Part shown: positions 37,264 through 49,900 of the stretch, piece by piece
Numbering within the stretch: position 1 is the first letter of the stretch
Layout: each line of letters begins with the position of its first letter
Assembly (NCBI GenBank): GCA_030685235.1
Contig: MU839190.1
Coordinates: forward strand, 1 to 64,000
Direction: 5' to 3'
Length of the DNA: 64,000 nucleotides
DNA from: Copromyces sp. CBS 386.78
Lineage: Eukaryota > Ascomycota > Sordariomycetes > Sordariales > Sordariaceae
Position numbers and translations under genes: made by a program
The notes under the pieces: model-generated
The model's database searches: none
Seen by the model: only the letters and a program-made list of their open reading frames with translations
Told to the model about the DNA's origin: nothing

Positions 37264-39899
37264 CACGACTTTGGTGTGTCTTGGGGAGCTTGGGGATTTG
37301 AATACGTCAACTCCTTGACGGCTTCAGTAGTGTGGTTAACTTGCGATGTTGCGGGTCGATATCAGTTGAAAAAGTTGAGTAAAGGGCTGGTTTTGTGGCG
37401 GGGTAGTGAGGAAGGAAGACGCAAGCAAAGGCGGCCGATGGAAAGCTGGCGCAAACGTGGCAAAGGCGGGTGCCTGGAGGTGAAGGGTGGCCCGGGTTTC
37501 CCTCAGTTTCCAGTCACCTAGGGAACGGCTCCGGGCGACTTACAAGGTCCGTCAAAACCCCGTGCCGAACCACCGGCACGTTGACTGAGGACGCGGGTGA
37601 CGCGACTGCTTGTATACCTTTTCCTCCCGTCCCAGATACGGTGTCTTGTTGTCGGCGCTGGAAGTCCGCTGCTGGTCGCCGAGTTGTAAGTCAAAGTTGA
37701 CCCGGAAAGTTTGGTACCATATTAATTCGGTTCGATGCCTTGGCTCGGTCTACCTTTTGCATCATCTGAACCCCGTCTTGGCTTGGATATAAAGCAGCCA
37801 AGAACATCCATACCAGGGCGAAGACGTGATGTTCAGAAAACCGTGTTTCCTGACAATGATCCGCAAAGGTGAACTTGGGGCCTCAAGATCCCCGTCACTC
37901 ACTCCTGGAATGCGCAGTTCTGAGTTTGCACACGGACGAGAACTCCAGTAGTAGCGATGCGTATACCGAGAACAAATAACTCTGACTGGCCAAGTCATCA
38001 TTAATAATATGTCCATTGATACTCTAACATGGCGACGGAGAAGGACATACGTACCTGGGCTAATGGAGTGCGTCGAAGTAATGCTCTTTGAAAGAATATG
38101 GAGAATGATGTTGCTGAGACGAACCATCCGTCATATTCTCAACAGCGAATGGTTTGCTGTTCCAAAGATTGGAGAGCAACCTGAAGGAGGCTTTTTTGCA
38201 GAGTTTGATATTGGATCCCCAAAGAACAGTAAGTGGAAGTTGCACCTCACGATCCAACCCAAACGCCGTTCTCCTCGCAGTGAGGAAGGTGCGGTTGGGA
38301 TATCACCGAGACACCCTCCATGACTACCTACCTACCTAGCGTATCTCTCGGCCACTGCAGTTCCCGTCGCACTTGCCTTCGAAAGACCTCCATTGGTATC
38401 GCTCTTTCCATTCCTCCCATGACTGACAAATAGTGATGCAGTGTTCTTGACGTTCAGCTACCTACCTCTAGGTAGTCCTCATTCGGACTCCATTGGCGGT
38501 CACCAGGGGCAGCCACAACTTTCACTTGATAGAAAAACCGGAAAGTGTCTGTATTCAGTTCCATGTCATGTATGAGGTCCAACATGATATATGCGCGCGC
38601 CTGCAACACCAGGACCGTTTGACTTGGCAATTGCTCATGGACAGTTTGCTTCAAAAAAGAGCCAGTGTCTGCATGCTGTGAACAAAGTTGAAGACAACTG
38701 CCATCTCTCATTTTGTATTTTGGGCAGATAGAAACAAGGAAGAAAACAACAAAGCAGAAAGTGAGATATAAAGAATGGATGAGCGGAACACATAGGAAGT
38801 AAATAAGACAGACAGTCTCGCAGGGATACCTAGCAAAGACACGAAAAGTGTACCCAGGGTACCGTACTCTCCAGTGGCTTTCTGGTACAGGATCATGGGT
38901 CTCGCAATGGCTTGAACGTCTGAGCGTATAACCCGACATGAAGGACACCCAGCACCGACCCCACTACCTTAGAGAAGGGAGTCATGACTACCTAGAGATA
39001 CCTTCCACTTGGCAGGAAAAGAGGAAGAGGAAGTGGAAATGAGGGCGTGTTGTATCATACACGGTTTCTTCAACAACAACCAAGCTGGAGGTGTACCAAG
39101 TAGTTTCACTTGTAACTTCAAGTTGGCCCTGGAACGCCTCAGCGCGATGGGGCATCGAGGGAAGTGGTGACGAAATGGAACAGGTTCATGAATGGATGAC
39201 CTCTGTTAAAGGAGATACCTACCTCTTATTCCCTTTTGAGTGGAGTGTCGCCTCCCGGTCCGATGTCTTCCGTCCTGAGCGTTGTCGGGGTTCTACGGGG
39301 GTCCGTCGTTGACGTTGACGTTGACGACAAGGCGAATCGGGCGGGGCCTTGGCCGTGACTTGGCGTGCCGCTGACTAGGCGGCTCAAACAAGGGACAACA
39401 AAGCCTAGAACTCCGACCTGTTGGAGATGTTGGAGATCGGGTGGCCGCCGTGATAAGGCGCGTTAACATCTGATAGGCTCGTCCTGGTCCCTACGGGGCT
39501 TACGGGTACCGTCACTAACGACTGTCACCCAATGACACCGAAAGTTTGAAGGGAACACGGCCCCACGGCGGGGGAGCGCCGTTCGATGTTCGGTCCCCTC
39601 GTATGAGGTCGCCCAAACAGAAGGCGAACGACTTCCGTCCTTGCCAAGGTATCTTGCTGGATAGACTGGAGAGCCTCTACCGGGCATGTATTCTAGGTGT
39701 TCGTGTACAAAGCCGTATTGCCCACATAGGTCCGAACTCTCAGCTCCCGTCTGCTGGTCGGGTACGTGGCCAATGCCTGCCCGTGCCAATGCCCAATTGA
39801 ATACTACCTTATGGATGCTGCAGTGAGATGTTGAAGGGGAAAAAAAAAGTTCATGTAGGTAAGAATTAAAAAAACAAAAAAAACGGAAACCACAATACC
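37264..39899. other. Intergenic region between the uncharacterised gene and eIF2A
   Basis: No supported gene in 2.6 kb. The part next to 37264 must hold the promoter of the minus-strand gene. Several TACCTACCTA-type short repeats and their complements occur between about 38320 and 39010, and a GTTGAC hexamer is repeated near 39310-39330. Open frames are short and lack domains. Confidence 0.5.
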
Positions 39900-40611
39900 T
39901 GTGGGGCCGCCCCCGTATCGTAACTTTCTTCGCGTCCTTCTCTGCCATTCTCCATCGTCCTACCTACTTTTCCTCCCTTTTCCTAACCCACCTCCCCCCT
40001 CTCTTTTCCCTCTCCCCCACCCCGTCAACCACACTCGCACCGCCTTTGCCAATTCCTTCCCTGAGGGTGCTTCTCTTCTCCATCGTTCCCGTTCCTGAAT
40101 TCGGTCGATTTTACTCTTCTTGGATCTCCACCACGGCGTGTGCCTTTTGTTCCTCGCCGTCGTCCAAAAGCAACATTGCATTGTTGTCCCATCGTCACGG
40201 TCTCCCTTCGTTGGCAACCTGCGATTCAAGATCTGATATCTTCCGCCTTCCGCCTCCACCCCCGTCCCTGAGTCGCTTTCCAAAACACCAACTACCTAGG
40301 ACTCAGCAAACAAGCGTCGCTTTGTGTTGCATCTGCTAGTCGAGTTTCTACCTTTGCGCAATCGCCATTGTTGTGTTGCGCCAGACCGATACTCCCTCCC
40401 CCACTCCGCCCTTCGCCAACACACAACCAAAGCTTACGAGCTCCGCGTCTCGCAGCTTCGACATCAAGCGTGACCCGTTTCGAACATCGAAGAAAGGTCC
40501 GCCTCTTGCTCGCAGCGACGACTTCTGTCCCCCGGGAAAAGGAGCCAGGTAACGAAACGAAAACCTACACCGCTTTCTGCACGCCGCGATCACCTGTGAC
40601 TTTCGCTAGTC
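39900..40611 (+). promoter_or_regulatory. Pyrimidine-rich promoter/leader of eIF2A
   Basis: From about 39940 to 40110 the plus strand is dominated by C and T, as in highly expressed Neurospora housekeeping genes. No clear TATA box. The leader could contain short upstream frames; the start of transcription was not determined. Confidence 0.35.
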
Positions 40612-42701
40612 ATGGCCAGTCCGTTGCAGTTCGCCTACCGAACCCAGAAGGCCATCGGCGTCTTTGATGCCGACCCTGTCTACGAAGCCCTTCCTGGATT
40701 CACCAAGCCCGCCGAAGGGAATCTCCGGTGCTGTGTCTACTCGGGATGCGGCCGTTACTTTGCCTACGCCACTAACGAGGGCGTTGTCATTGCCGACGCG
40801 TCCGTCGGCCACGTCTTGACTTCCCTGCCCATCCCTGCCGTCTACGATCTCAGCTTCTCCCCCCACGGTACCTACTTGAGCACCTGGGAGCGCCCCGCCA
40901 AGGATGAGAATGGCGATGCGACCAAGAACCTCAAGATCTGGCGCACCATCGAGGAGCTCGCCGATGATGCTGAGAAGCAGCCCATTGGCAAGTTCGTCCA
41001 AAAGTCTGCTAACGGCTGGAACCTGCAGTACACGGAGGATGAGCGCTTCTGTGCGCGCATCGTCACCAACGAGGTCCAGTTCTACCAGAGCGACGACCTC
41101 GGTACCGTGTGGAACAAGCTGCGCGTTGAGGGTGTCTCCGACTTTGCCCTCGCGCCCGGCCAGAACCAGAACGTTGCAGTCTTCGTCCCCGAGCGCAAGG
41201 TATGTTACTTGTTCTTCCGCATGCACCGCGCTTTTCTAGATCATCGTCTAACTCTTGGTTACAGGGACACCCCGCCTCCGTCAAGGTCTTCAACGTTCCC
41301 CAGTTCACCAGCCCGATTTCGCAAAAGACCTTCTTCAAGGCCGACAAGGTCCAGCTCAAGTGGAACCAGCTCGGAACTGCTCTGATTGTGCTGGCGCAAA
41401 CAGAGGTTGACAAGTCCAACAAGAGCTACTACGGCGAGACCAACATGTACCTCCTGAGCGCCAACGGCTCGTTCGACGCTCGCGTTACCCTTGACAAGGA
41501 GGGCCCTATCCACGACGTGTCGTGGTCCCCCAACTCCAAGGAGTTCGGTGTCGTATACGGCTACATGCCCGCGAAGACCACCATCTTCAACCATCGCGCC
41601 GTCGCCACCCACTCCTTCCCTCTTGGCCCCCGTAACACCATCATCTTTTCGCCTACTGGTCGGTTTGCCTTGCTTGCCGGTTTCGGCAACTTGGCTGGTC
41701 AGATCGATGTTTACGACCTCGAGAAGGATTATCGCAAGATCACTACCATCGAAAGTGGTAACCCTAGTGTCTGCACCTGGTCTCCCGACAGCCGTTACAT
41801 CTTGACGGCCACCACTTCTCCCCGTCTTCGTGTCGATAACGGCATCAAGCTCTGGCACGTTGGTGGCGGTATCATGTACAACGAGGACATGGTTGAGTTG
41901 TACAACGTCATCTGGCGCCCTGTTCCTGCTGCCAGCCTTCCCAACGTTGACCCGCTGCACCCCATTCCCACCCCCCACCCCTCGGCTTTGGCCTACCTTG
42001 GTACTGTCAAGACGCCTTCTAAGCCTGTGGGTGCTTACCGCCCGCCCGGCGCCCGTGGTTCTTCCACACCTCTTCACTTCAAGCGTGAGGACGAGGGAGG
42101 TGCTGCTCACTCGGTTAGCAATGGCGTGCCTCAGGTCGGTCCTAATGGGTTCGGCCGCCCGCGCCGTCAGATTCCTGGCGCCGAGTTTGCCGAGCAGGCG
42201 AGACCTTCTGTTCCTGGCGCCGTTGTGGACGATGAAAACTTGTCCAAGACTGCCCTGAAGAACAAGAAGAAGCGTAACAAGAAGGCCAAGGAGGGCCAGG
42301 CGGGTGAGGGCGCAACTACCCCTAACGAGGGTGGTCTTGCCCCTCCCCGCGAGTCTGCCGACGGCCGCAGCCCCGATCGCAACCACCAGCGTCACCACTC
42401 GCGCAGCCAGTCGCGCAGCAACAACCTGGCTGTCCGCACCCAGAACAACCACCGCAGCCGCTCGAATGTGCGCCAGCCTACTGCTCAGCAGGCTGCCCCG
42501 GTCATTGACGCCGCCACAGCGGCTGCCCAGAGCGCCAATGCCAAGAAGATCAGGTCTCTCCAGAAGAAGATCCGTGCCATTGAGGACCTCGAGATGAGGC
42601 ATGCTGGTGGCGAGAAGCTGGAGGATACCCAGCTGAAGAAGATCGCCACCAAGTCCTCTGTGATTAAGGAGCTGGAGGCTCTGGAAAAGGAGGGTCACTA
42701 A
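40612..42701 (+). CDS. Eukaryotic translation initiation factor 2A (eIF2A)
   Basis: Two exons, 40612-41199 and 41265-42701, joined at a codon boundary across a 65-base intron (GTATGT...TTACAG), giving 674 residues. Residues about 1-440 form the WD40-like beta-propeller typical of eIF2A. Visible blades include VYDLSFSPHGTYLSTWERP, HDVSWSPNSKEFGVVYGYMP and SVCTWSPDSRYILTATTSPR. After a Pro/Gly-rich linker comes a Lys/Arg-rich stretch (KNKKKRNKKAKEGQ), a His/Arg/Ser-rich segment, and a C-terminal helix (residues about 615-674, IRSLQKKIRAIEDLE) that should form a coiled coil. eIF2A is a cytosolic, non-GTPase factor that can deliver initiator tRNA to 40S subunits in special conditions; it is unrelated to eIF2-alpha. 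Codon use is strongly C-biased, as in an abundant protein. Confidence 0.95.
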
Positions 42702-44110
42702 GCAAAGGATGATGTGTGTCGGGAGTTCAGAAGCTTAAGTGACGGATGGAATTACAGTAATGGTTATCAAGTTGGGTAGTTGAGACTTGCCTTGCGGAAC
42801 TCGAAATACTTGTTTTGCTACGTTTTCCCCCGGTCTACTGCCCGGCATATGTGAGCTTCGAAGCTAGTGCTGTGTGGTGGTCATGACGATGATACTGCCA
42901 AAAATGTGCTGTTCGGTTACATTTGTCCCATCTGGGGCTATATTGACAGTCCATGTCAAGTCTGTGTGGTGTATGTTGGTGTCTGTTGTCATATGGGTTC
43001 AACAAGCGAAAATGCTCAGATGGAAAAGCCTTCACGAAGCAACGACTCAACTGGAAAATGCTTGAAACTGAGACTAGCTCCACGTCGTATCTGTGATACA
43101 ACTGAGGCCTTCCTCGGTTTCCAACAAGTTGGAAGAGGTTGTGATATCTGTAGCATAGCATGAACACCACCAAAGCGTTCAACGTTTTTATCCACCCGGA
43201 CAGGCACATCTCGCCGGTTGCATCTCGCGTTTCCTATTTGCGCGAACACAACGGGCACAATCGTCCAGACCTTTCAGGCTACAGGTACTGTCAAGACAAG
43301 CGAATTATTCAAGTCATCGACTCATTTGGTTCACCATGCGCCAAGTCCCTGATGAAAATATCACGACGTGCACCCTCAGATAACAGGGGGTTCTGGTGCG
43401 TGTTTCGAAATGTCCCAGGCAAAATATTTCTCTACTCCTCGACAGAGAAGAACAAAGGTAGAGGGTAAGAGCTTGAAGTAATTCTCTTCTATCCTCCGCT
43501 TTCCCCTCCAGAATGTCATTGCAGTAGACGGAAACCGGAGTGAATACGAAGGAACATATGTTTTATGTGTTGTGAAGAGAAAAAAAAGAAGAGAAAAAGC
43601 AAGCCCCAAAATTTGGGGTCGCGGGGAAGACTTTTAAAGTAAGCGCAAGCCACCTGCGGCAGAACGGGTTGCACCGCCTCACAGCCGACGAAGGTGCAAG
43701 AAAAAGTGGAACTCAGCCACGGGCCCTGGAGGCTGCAGTGGAGTCATGGTGCGATAAGGGGATAGCCAATAATGGCTTGCCGATAGGCGGTTGGGTAAGC
43801 CTACAGTACATACGTCGCAGTTCTACTGCATGTACTCTCGTACCTGCCTAATGCGGGGCATCTCAAACCAGAGTCGGGTCCGCCCCATTAACTTTCTGCG
43901 ACAAACTCGAGGAAAAGGCTGTGCCGTTGTGTTGCATCCATTGTTGTAAGACTCATCCTCAACTTCATTTCTGGTAGTCGCACGAACAACTTTACGACTC
44001 GTCGTTCGATTGGAAAGAATTCCATAAATACCCACGACACTCGACCGGAAAACCGTCGATCACAACTTTCAAACCCAAACCAACCTACACCCCCAAAGAC
44101 CAAAGACAGA
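42702..44110. other. Intergenic region, eIF2A 3' flank to PDAP1 promoter
   Basis: No gene recognised. A CATAAATA motif at 44023-44030, about 85 bases before the next start codon, may be a TATA element for the PDAP1-like gene. The first few hundred bases should include the eIF2A 3' UTR. Confidence 0.5.
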
Positions 44111-45056
44111 ATGGCAGGCGGTACTGGCCCGGCTGGTCGTGGACGCGGCGGCAAATTCAAGAAGTATACTCGTGGAGGTATGCTACAACACAGAGGCTGC
44201 CACGGCACTACTCTACCCCGACTCCTACAAAACTGACCGACAGCTAACCACCAACCGCCCTTCCAGGTGGTCACCATTTCTCCCGCGACCTTCGCCCCCT
44301 CGACGCCGATGGCAACGAAGTCGGCATGTGGAGCTCCGGCGCCAAGAAGAACGATTCCGAGTCTGAGGAGGAGTCTGAGGAGGAGGAGTCTTCCGAGGAC
44401 GAGGCTGGTCCCTCCGGCAGCAAGGGTCCCAAGGTCGAGCTGACCCGCGAGGAGCTCAAGGCGCAAAAGAAGGCCCGCAAGGAAGCCGCCATCGCGCGCG
44501 CCAAGGCCGCCGCCGTCCAGGTCGGCGACTTGCCTCCTAGCGATTCCGAAGAGGAGAGCGAAGATGACGATGCGCCCATGCCCGCCAACCCCAACCACTC
44601 CAAGGCTGCACGCAAGCAGACCCAGAAGCCCGTCGCCCCCAAGGCTGCGGCGGAATCGGATGATGAGGCTACCGCCGGTGTCAAGAAGCTCAGCATAGCG
44701 GACTCGGCACCTGGTAACAGGAAGGAGCGCGAGGCGGCGGCGGCGGCCGCTGCGAAGGAGAGGTATCAGAAGCTTCATGAGGCCGGTAAGACGGATCAGG
44801 CCAAGGCCGACCTCGCTCGGTTGAAGCTCATTCGTGAGAAAAGAGAGCAGGAGGCTGCCAGGAAACAGGTATGGCATATTGATTCTACATTGCATGAGAC
44901 AAACATGACCCTAACTCCTTCTGATTTCACTAGGCTGAGAAGGAAGAGCGCGAAGCCCAGGAGAAGCTCAAGAGGGAACAGTTCGAAGCCAAGGAGGCCA
45001 AGAGGCGCGAGGCCGCCCTTGGTCCTCAGAAGAAGGCTAAGAGCAGCAAGAATTAA
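44111..45056 (+). CDS. PDAP1/PP28-like phosphoprotein (28 kDa heat- and acid-stable phosphoprotein family)
   Basis: Three exons: 44111-44177, 44267-44868 and 44934-45056, giving 263 residues. Introns have GT-AG ends with CTAAC branch sites near 44244 and 44911. The N-terminus is [20 protein letters not shown], the family's signature opening. An acidic Ser/Glu/Asp run (residues about 50-70) offers casein kinase 2 sites. The C-terminal half is Lys/Arg/Glu/Ala-rich helix containing the conserved [23 protein letters not shown] block, which continues as a charged helix to the end. Family members bind RNA or PDGF-A in animals; the fungal role is poorly known. It converges on the minus-strand membrane-protein gene with only 280 bases between stop codons. 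Confidence 0.92.
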
Positions 45057-45336
45057 AGGCAGTGAGGGCGGAATCTTGATTTCTTTTTTTGCTTTCTCGG
45101 GTCATTTCTTATTTTTACATAGACCGCAGCGAACATGCAGCGGTAATCATCTGGGTTCTTCCGGTACCTTTTATTCTCCAGCCGTGTATACCTGTGTATG
45201 CATTATGATCTAGTGTTGCCCGGGAAGTATGTGCCTATTCACGTCAACTCAGCCGGTATGTATATGTCGCTGTCTTCTTCTCTCCACCTTTTCCATTTTC
45301 ACCACCTTTTCCATTTTAATTTTCGAACATAGGTCA

Positions 45337-46401
45337 TTATATCCCAACTGAAGAGTCCGACCCGACAGCCTCCTTCCAGAACTCGTCAAAATCCACTCCG
45401 TTTTCCTTGAATAGATCCCTAATCTTCTGTGCCACCTCGAGCTGCCTCTCCTGCGTAAAGCCGCCCTGCTGGGTCTCAAACTGAATGACCTCGATCCAGC
45501 GATAGAAAAGGTTCTCCTTTCCAGCCGCCGCCAGCGCATCGCGGAATGCAAACACCTGTCTCCTGCGCTCATCCTCCTGCGCATTCTCCCCGGAAGCAAT
45601 TATGTCAATCGCAATCCACCCAAACTTGTCATGGTGGAAAAGCACCAGCGTCCGGAACGCGTCCAGAGAAATCTCCTTCTTATCCACCAACGTAGTCGCC
45701 TTGACCATGGCCTTCCAGTCCAAATCCCAGTCCCCGTTCATGGTCAGATATCCCGTCTTCTCCTGCAGCAGTATGGGGCTCGTCGCGTTGCGGACCATGC
45801 TCCACAAAATGCTGCGCGCCTCGTTGCCCTGCGGCTTATCCGAAAAGATGTCCACGCCATAAACCTGCGTGTCCCAAGACCGGGAGCGCCTGACATAGAT
45901 CTCCTTGTCCCGGAATCCGACTGCCATCCGCCAGGACACGGGGCTGCCGTGCCTGCGCCCGAACACGAACTCGATGGGCCACGGCCAGACGAACATGGCC
46001 AGCAGGAAGTCGAAGAGGAACGTGAGTGTGCGGCGGCCGGCCACCATGAAAAATTGTCGGTAGGTTAGGTCGGCCATGCGGATCGTCGTCGAGTTCTCGT
46101 AGCCCAGGAACGAAGAACTGAGGAGCTCAACGTAGTAGGGGATGATGTACCACATGCGCCAGAGAAAAAGGGCGAAGACGAAGGTGTTGAGCAGGATCGG
46201 CACCGAGAAGATCTTGCGCTTGAAGGAGGCCGGCTTCTGGTCGACGTGCGCGATGTAGACATGTTTCTTGGAGAGCGAGTTGGTGAAAGGCTTGAGTGAA
46301 TCGGGAGCGACGCGGAAGGGTTTGGGCGGCTCGAGAGCACCACTTCCCCCGGAGGAGGAGCTGCTGCTCTTTGCGCCTTTGCTGGTCTTCTTGGGCGCCA
46401 T
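45337..46401 (-). CDS. Conserved fungal protein with two membrane segments
   Basis: A single uninterrupted frame of 354 residues on the minus strand; the start ATG begins MAPKKTSKGAKSSSSSSGG. After a Ser-rich, basic N-terminus there are two hydrophobic segments: about residues 67-90 (SVPILLNTFVFALFLWRMWY) and about 125-148 (TFLFDFLLAMFVWPWPIEFV). About 200 hydrophilic residues with many aromatic and charged positions follow, including WDTQVYGVDIFSDKP, a likely cytosolic or lumenal domain. No signal peptide. I do not recognise a named family; the sequence looks like a conserved ascomycete membrane protein, possibly of the ER. It shares a 528-base divergent promoter with the mitochondrial IF2 gene. 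Confidence 0.85.
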   Translation of the reverse strand: MAPKKTSKGAKSSSSSSGGSGALEPPKPFRVAPDSLKPFTNSLSKKHVYIAHVDQKPASFKRKIFSVPILLNTFVFALFLWRMWYIIPYYVELLSSSFLGYENSTTIRMADLTYRQFFMVAGRRTLTFLFDFLLAMFVWPWPIEFVFGRRHGSPVSWRMAVGFRDKEIYVRRSRSWDTQVYGVDIFSDKPQGNEARSILWSMVRNATSPILLQEKTGYLTMNGDWDLDWKAMVKATTLVDKKEISLDAFRTLVLFHHDKFGWIAIDIIASGENAQEDERRRQVFAFRDALAAAGKENLFYRWIEVIQFETQQGGFTQERQLEVAQKIRDLFKENGVDFDEFWKEAVGSDSSVGI

Positions 46402-46929
46402 GCTTTAAATTGGCGACGGGTTGGGTGTGATGAATTGAAAAACTCGAGGAGGGAGGAACCTCAAGATATGGAGAAGAGAAAGTCAAGAGACGGTGAGGAG
46501 ATGGAGAAGAAGAGAAAGTTGACAGCTTCTGATGGAAGGAAGTGCCGGGACGGCCAAATTTCTGGAGAGGGGCCAAAAGGGTCCACGTCAGGGGGAAGCT
46601 TCGACGGTACGTACCTGATGGAGCTACCTCCAGCAAAAGGCACTGGCACAACCCTAACCCGCCGGGCGCTTTGCCTGCCTGACAGCTGCCCCTCGCTATT
46701 TCCGCAGGGGCGTCTTATCTTATCAGTCAACCGGGTATCCACCTTAATTATGTAGCGCTGCGCTGCAGCACCAGCACCAGCACGAATGGAAGCTTTGGCG
46801 AACTGCGGGACGGAACGGATCGCCCGTGTAAGTTACAACACAAAATTGCACCTTGGCTTGTCGCGCCAGGCTCTTGTTCTACTTTCTCCTCTCTGGTCCT
46901 GCTGGGCAAACTATGCCCTGTGATAAAAC
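46402..46929. promoter_or_regulatory. Divergent promoter between the membrane-protein gene and mtIF2
   Basis: 528 bases separate two start codons facing away from each other, so promoters of both genes must lie here. A CAGCACCAGCACCAGCACG repeat occurs near 46766-46784. No clear TATA box. Confidence 0.5.
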
Positions 46930-49900
46930 ATGATGATCAGGGGCGGATTGTTGCAGGTAAGTGCTGAATCCCATGCGCGCATTCCTTAATGACGACGTAG
47001 AGCAAGTCGGTTCAAGTCCATGGTTAGTTAGCTAACATGGAGACAACTCTACTGAAAACAGAAGCAGAGCACTTCCTCTGTGTGTCTGCTCTGCCGCCAC
47101 AGATGGCAACTTCGCCAGCAACAACAGCAACGAATCCAGCCGAATACCCGTCGCGTATACTCTTCGTGGGACGATAAACCTAGCTGGGGTACCCAACAAC
47201 AGCCCGCGACACCAGGTGCTGGAGGAGGAGGAGGAGGAGGAGGAGGAGGAGGAGGAGGAGGAGGAGGAGGAGGAGGAGGAGGAGGATGGGGTGGTTCCTG
47301 GAAACCGGCCGCCCCCGCGACCCCGGCCACCCAAACGACACCCGGAACGGGAGCGACACAGAGTCAACCCAAGCCCGCCAACCCTAACGCTGCCTTGCTT
47401 CCTCACGAGATCGCCGCCAGAGAGCGCTTGTTGAAAATGGCCGCGGCCGCCGTTGCTCATAAGGACGCTCCTCAGCCCGCTCGGAAACTGGCGCCAGAGC
47501 CTTCCAAACGCGCCTCGAGTGACCGTCCGGTGCGCCGGCTACCCGAAGGCCAACAGAACGAATTCACGAGGGGTTCGCCGTGGAAGGAACAGCAGGGACC
47601 TGTAGTGCACAGGATGCTCTTGCGTCCGAAAAAACCAGGTCAGGAACATACAACAGAAACGCCGGGACCCAAAACTGAGCGCGAAGCTCAAAAAACTCTG
47701 GCTCCTGTCCGAACGGTCTTAGAGCCTTTTGGTTTAAGGCGTTTCCCGGCACAGGCGCCTAAACCTCAAGAAACTCCTAAACTATCAACTTCCAGTCAAA
47801 CGGCTCCTAGCGAACCAATTCCCAGCCGACCGGCACAAGAACCAACAGCTCAAAGTCAACCGACTATCAGCAGTCTATCGAGCCTTTCCAACCGGGAATC
47901 ACCAAAGCCGCCCCAAACCAGCCAACCTAGTGAACAAGTTGATGGCGCGGGGAAAAGCAGCTGGGGTGCTTTGGAAGCCGCCAGTCCGACGCCCAGCAAA
48001 CCTATTGAACCAGCCGGTGGAGGATGGGGAACAAGCAGCTGGGGAACGAGCAGCTGGGGAACAAGCAGCTGGGGCGCCTCTTCAGCCTCCAGGCAGCCAG
48101 CCAGCCAACCCCAGACACAACAACTCCTTCCCCACGAAATAGCAACCAGGGATCGTTTGCAGCAAAGACATGCTCAGAGCCAGCCTCAGGCCCCCGCAAA
48201 GAATCTGAGAAGCCTTGCTGATGGCCTCTTTGCTCATGATGGACAGACAGGTCAACTTTCGGCCAAAGATCTACGGAAACGCCAAGAGACTGGTTCTCTC
48301 AAGGACGACTTGCAGAACGCCGAGGAAGAGGAGCGCCGTGCGGACAATACAGACGCATGGGATGACATATTTTCCACCCAGCCTCCTCCTCCACCACCCA
48401 GAACTTCAGCTCGTGAGGTTTACAAGTCAATCTCATCCAAGTTCGCACCTCCATCGGATTCAGGTCCTCCACGTGAAACTGAAAGGCAATGGACGGGGCT
48501 CATCCGCCGTACTGGACATGGAAATATCAACTTGACTGGTAATAACGATTTTGTCAAGTCCGCCCCCCCTTCTCAGGAAGAACGAGGTTTGGAGCCCAGA
48601 GGTAGTAGCGACTTTTTGAAGCAGGCTGAAGATCGATATGCAACCAGGCCAGCGCAATCCGGAGAGACTTCCGAGAGGACTCAGGAGGCTACTGAGGCGT
48701 TCAAGAAGCAGATGTCGGATGGGTGGGATTGGGCTGACGACTACGGAGGAAAGCCTAAGGAGAACGAAGGACAGAAGCTGGAGCACCAAGACTTCGAGAA
48801 GCCCCGAGGCAAGCTGGAGCACCAAGACTTCGAAAAACCCCGAGGCAGGGACAACGCAAGGCAGCCAAGGGGCGATAGGGTTGCATTGGAAGAGATACCG
48901 ATTCCTTCGCGGTACATCCAGGAGGAAAAGAAGCCTAAGAAGAAGGGAGGCAGGCGGCACGACTACAACGAAGACGACGATTTCGATGATATGGCGTACG
49001 AGTATAAGCGTCGTGAAAGGTTGGCCAGGAAGGCCGAGAAGGAGAGGCTCCAGCATGAGGAGACTGGCCCTATCCCCATTCTCCTTCCCGAGTTCATTAG
49101 CGTTGCCAACCTCGGCATGGCCCTTGGCGTGAAGACAGACCTGTTCATCTCCCAACTGGGAGAACTCGGGTTCGAGGATATCGCCAAGGATAGCATCATG
49201 ACCGGCGAGACGGCCGCCTTGGTTGCCCAAGAGTACGGCTTCGACCCAACAGTTGACGCTGGTGAGGATGAGGACTTGAAGCCACGCCCTCCTCCTGAGG
49301 ACATGTCTACGGTACCCTTACGGCCACCGGTCGTCACTATCATGGGCCACGTCGATCACGGTAAGACCACTTTGCTCGATTACCTGCGGAAGTCTTCCAT
49401 CGCAGCCGGTGAGCACGGTGGTATTACCCAGCACATTGGTGCCTTCTCCGTGGCGATGTCCTCAGGTAAGCAAATTACCTTCCTGGATACCCCCGGTCAC
49501 GCTGCTTTCCTGTCCATGAGACAGCGCGGCGCCAACGTCACCGACATCGTCATCCTGGTTGTCGCCGCCGACGACAGTGTCAAGCCGCAGACTATCGAGG
49601 CCATCAAGCATGCCCGCTCCGCCAGGGTTCCCATGATTGTGGCCATCAACAAGATCGATAAGGATCAAGCCAATGTCGAGCGTGTCAAGTCCGACTTAGC
49701 CGCCAACGGCGTCGAGATCGAGGACTACGGCGGTGATGTCCAGGTTGTATGCGTCAGTGGCAAGACCGGTCAAGGCATGGACGATCTCGAGGACAACATC
49801 CTTACCCTGTCCGAGATGCTCGACATCCGCGCCGAGCCCGACGGCATGGCCGAGGGCTGGGTTCTCGAGTCCAGCATCAAGCCCATCGGTCGCGTGGCCA

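Noticed and set aside
41259..42698. Long open frame (about 479 codons) on the minus strand through eIF2A exon 2
   Set aside because: It is antisense to a well-supported gene with strong third-position C/G bias, which removes stops from the opposite strand; its translation is Val/Leu/Arg-rich with no domain.
47008..47020. GGTTCAAGTCC, resembling a tRNA B box
   Set aside because: No matching A box, acceptor stem or cloverleaf around it; it lies in the first intron of mtIF2.
47216..47434. Poly-Glu and poly-Pro frames over the GGA repeat
   Set aside because: Other frames of the same microsatellite; only the polyglycine frame joins the IF2 coding sequence.
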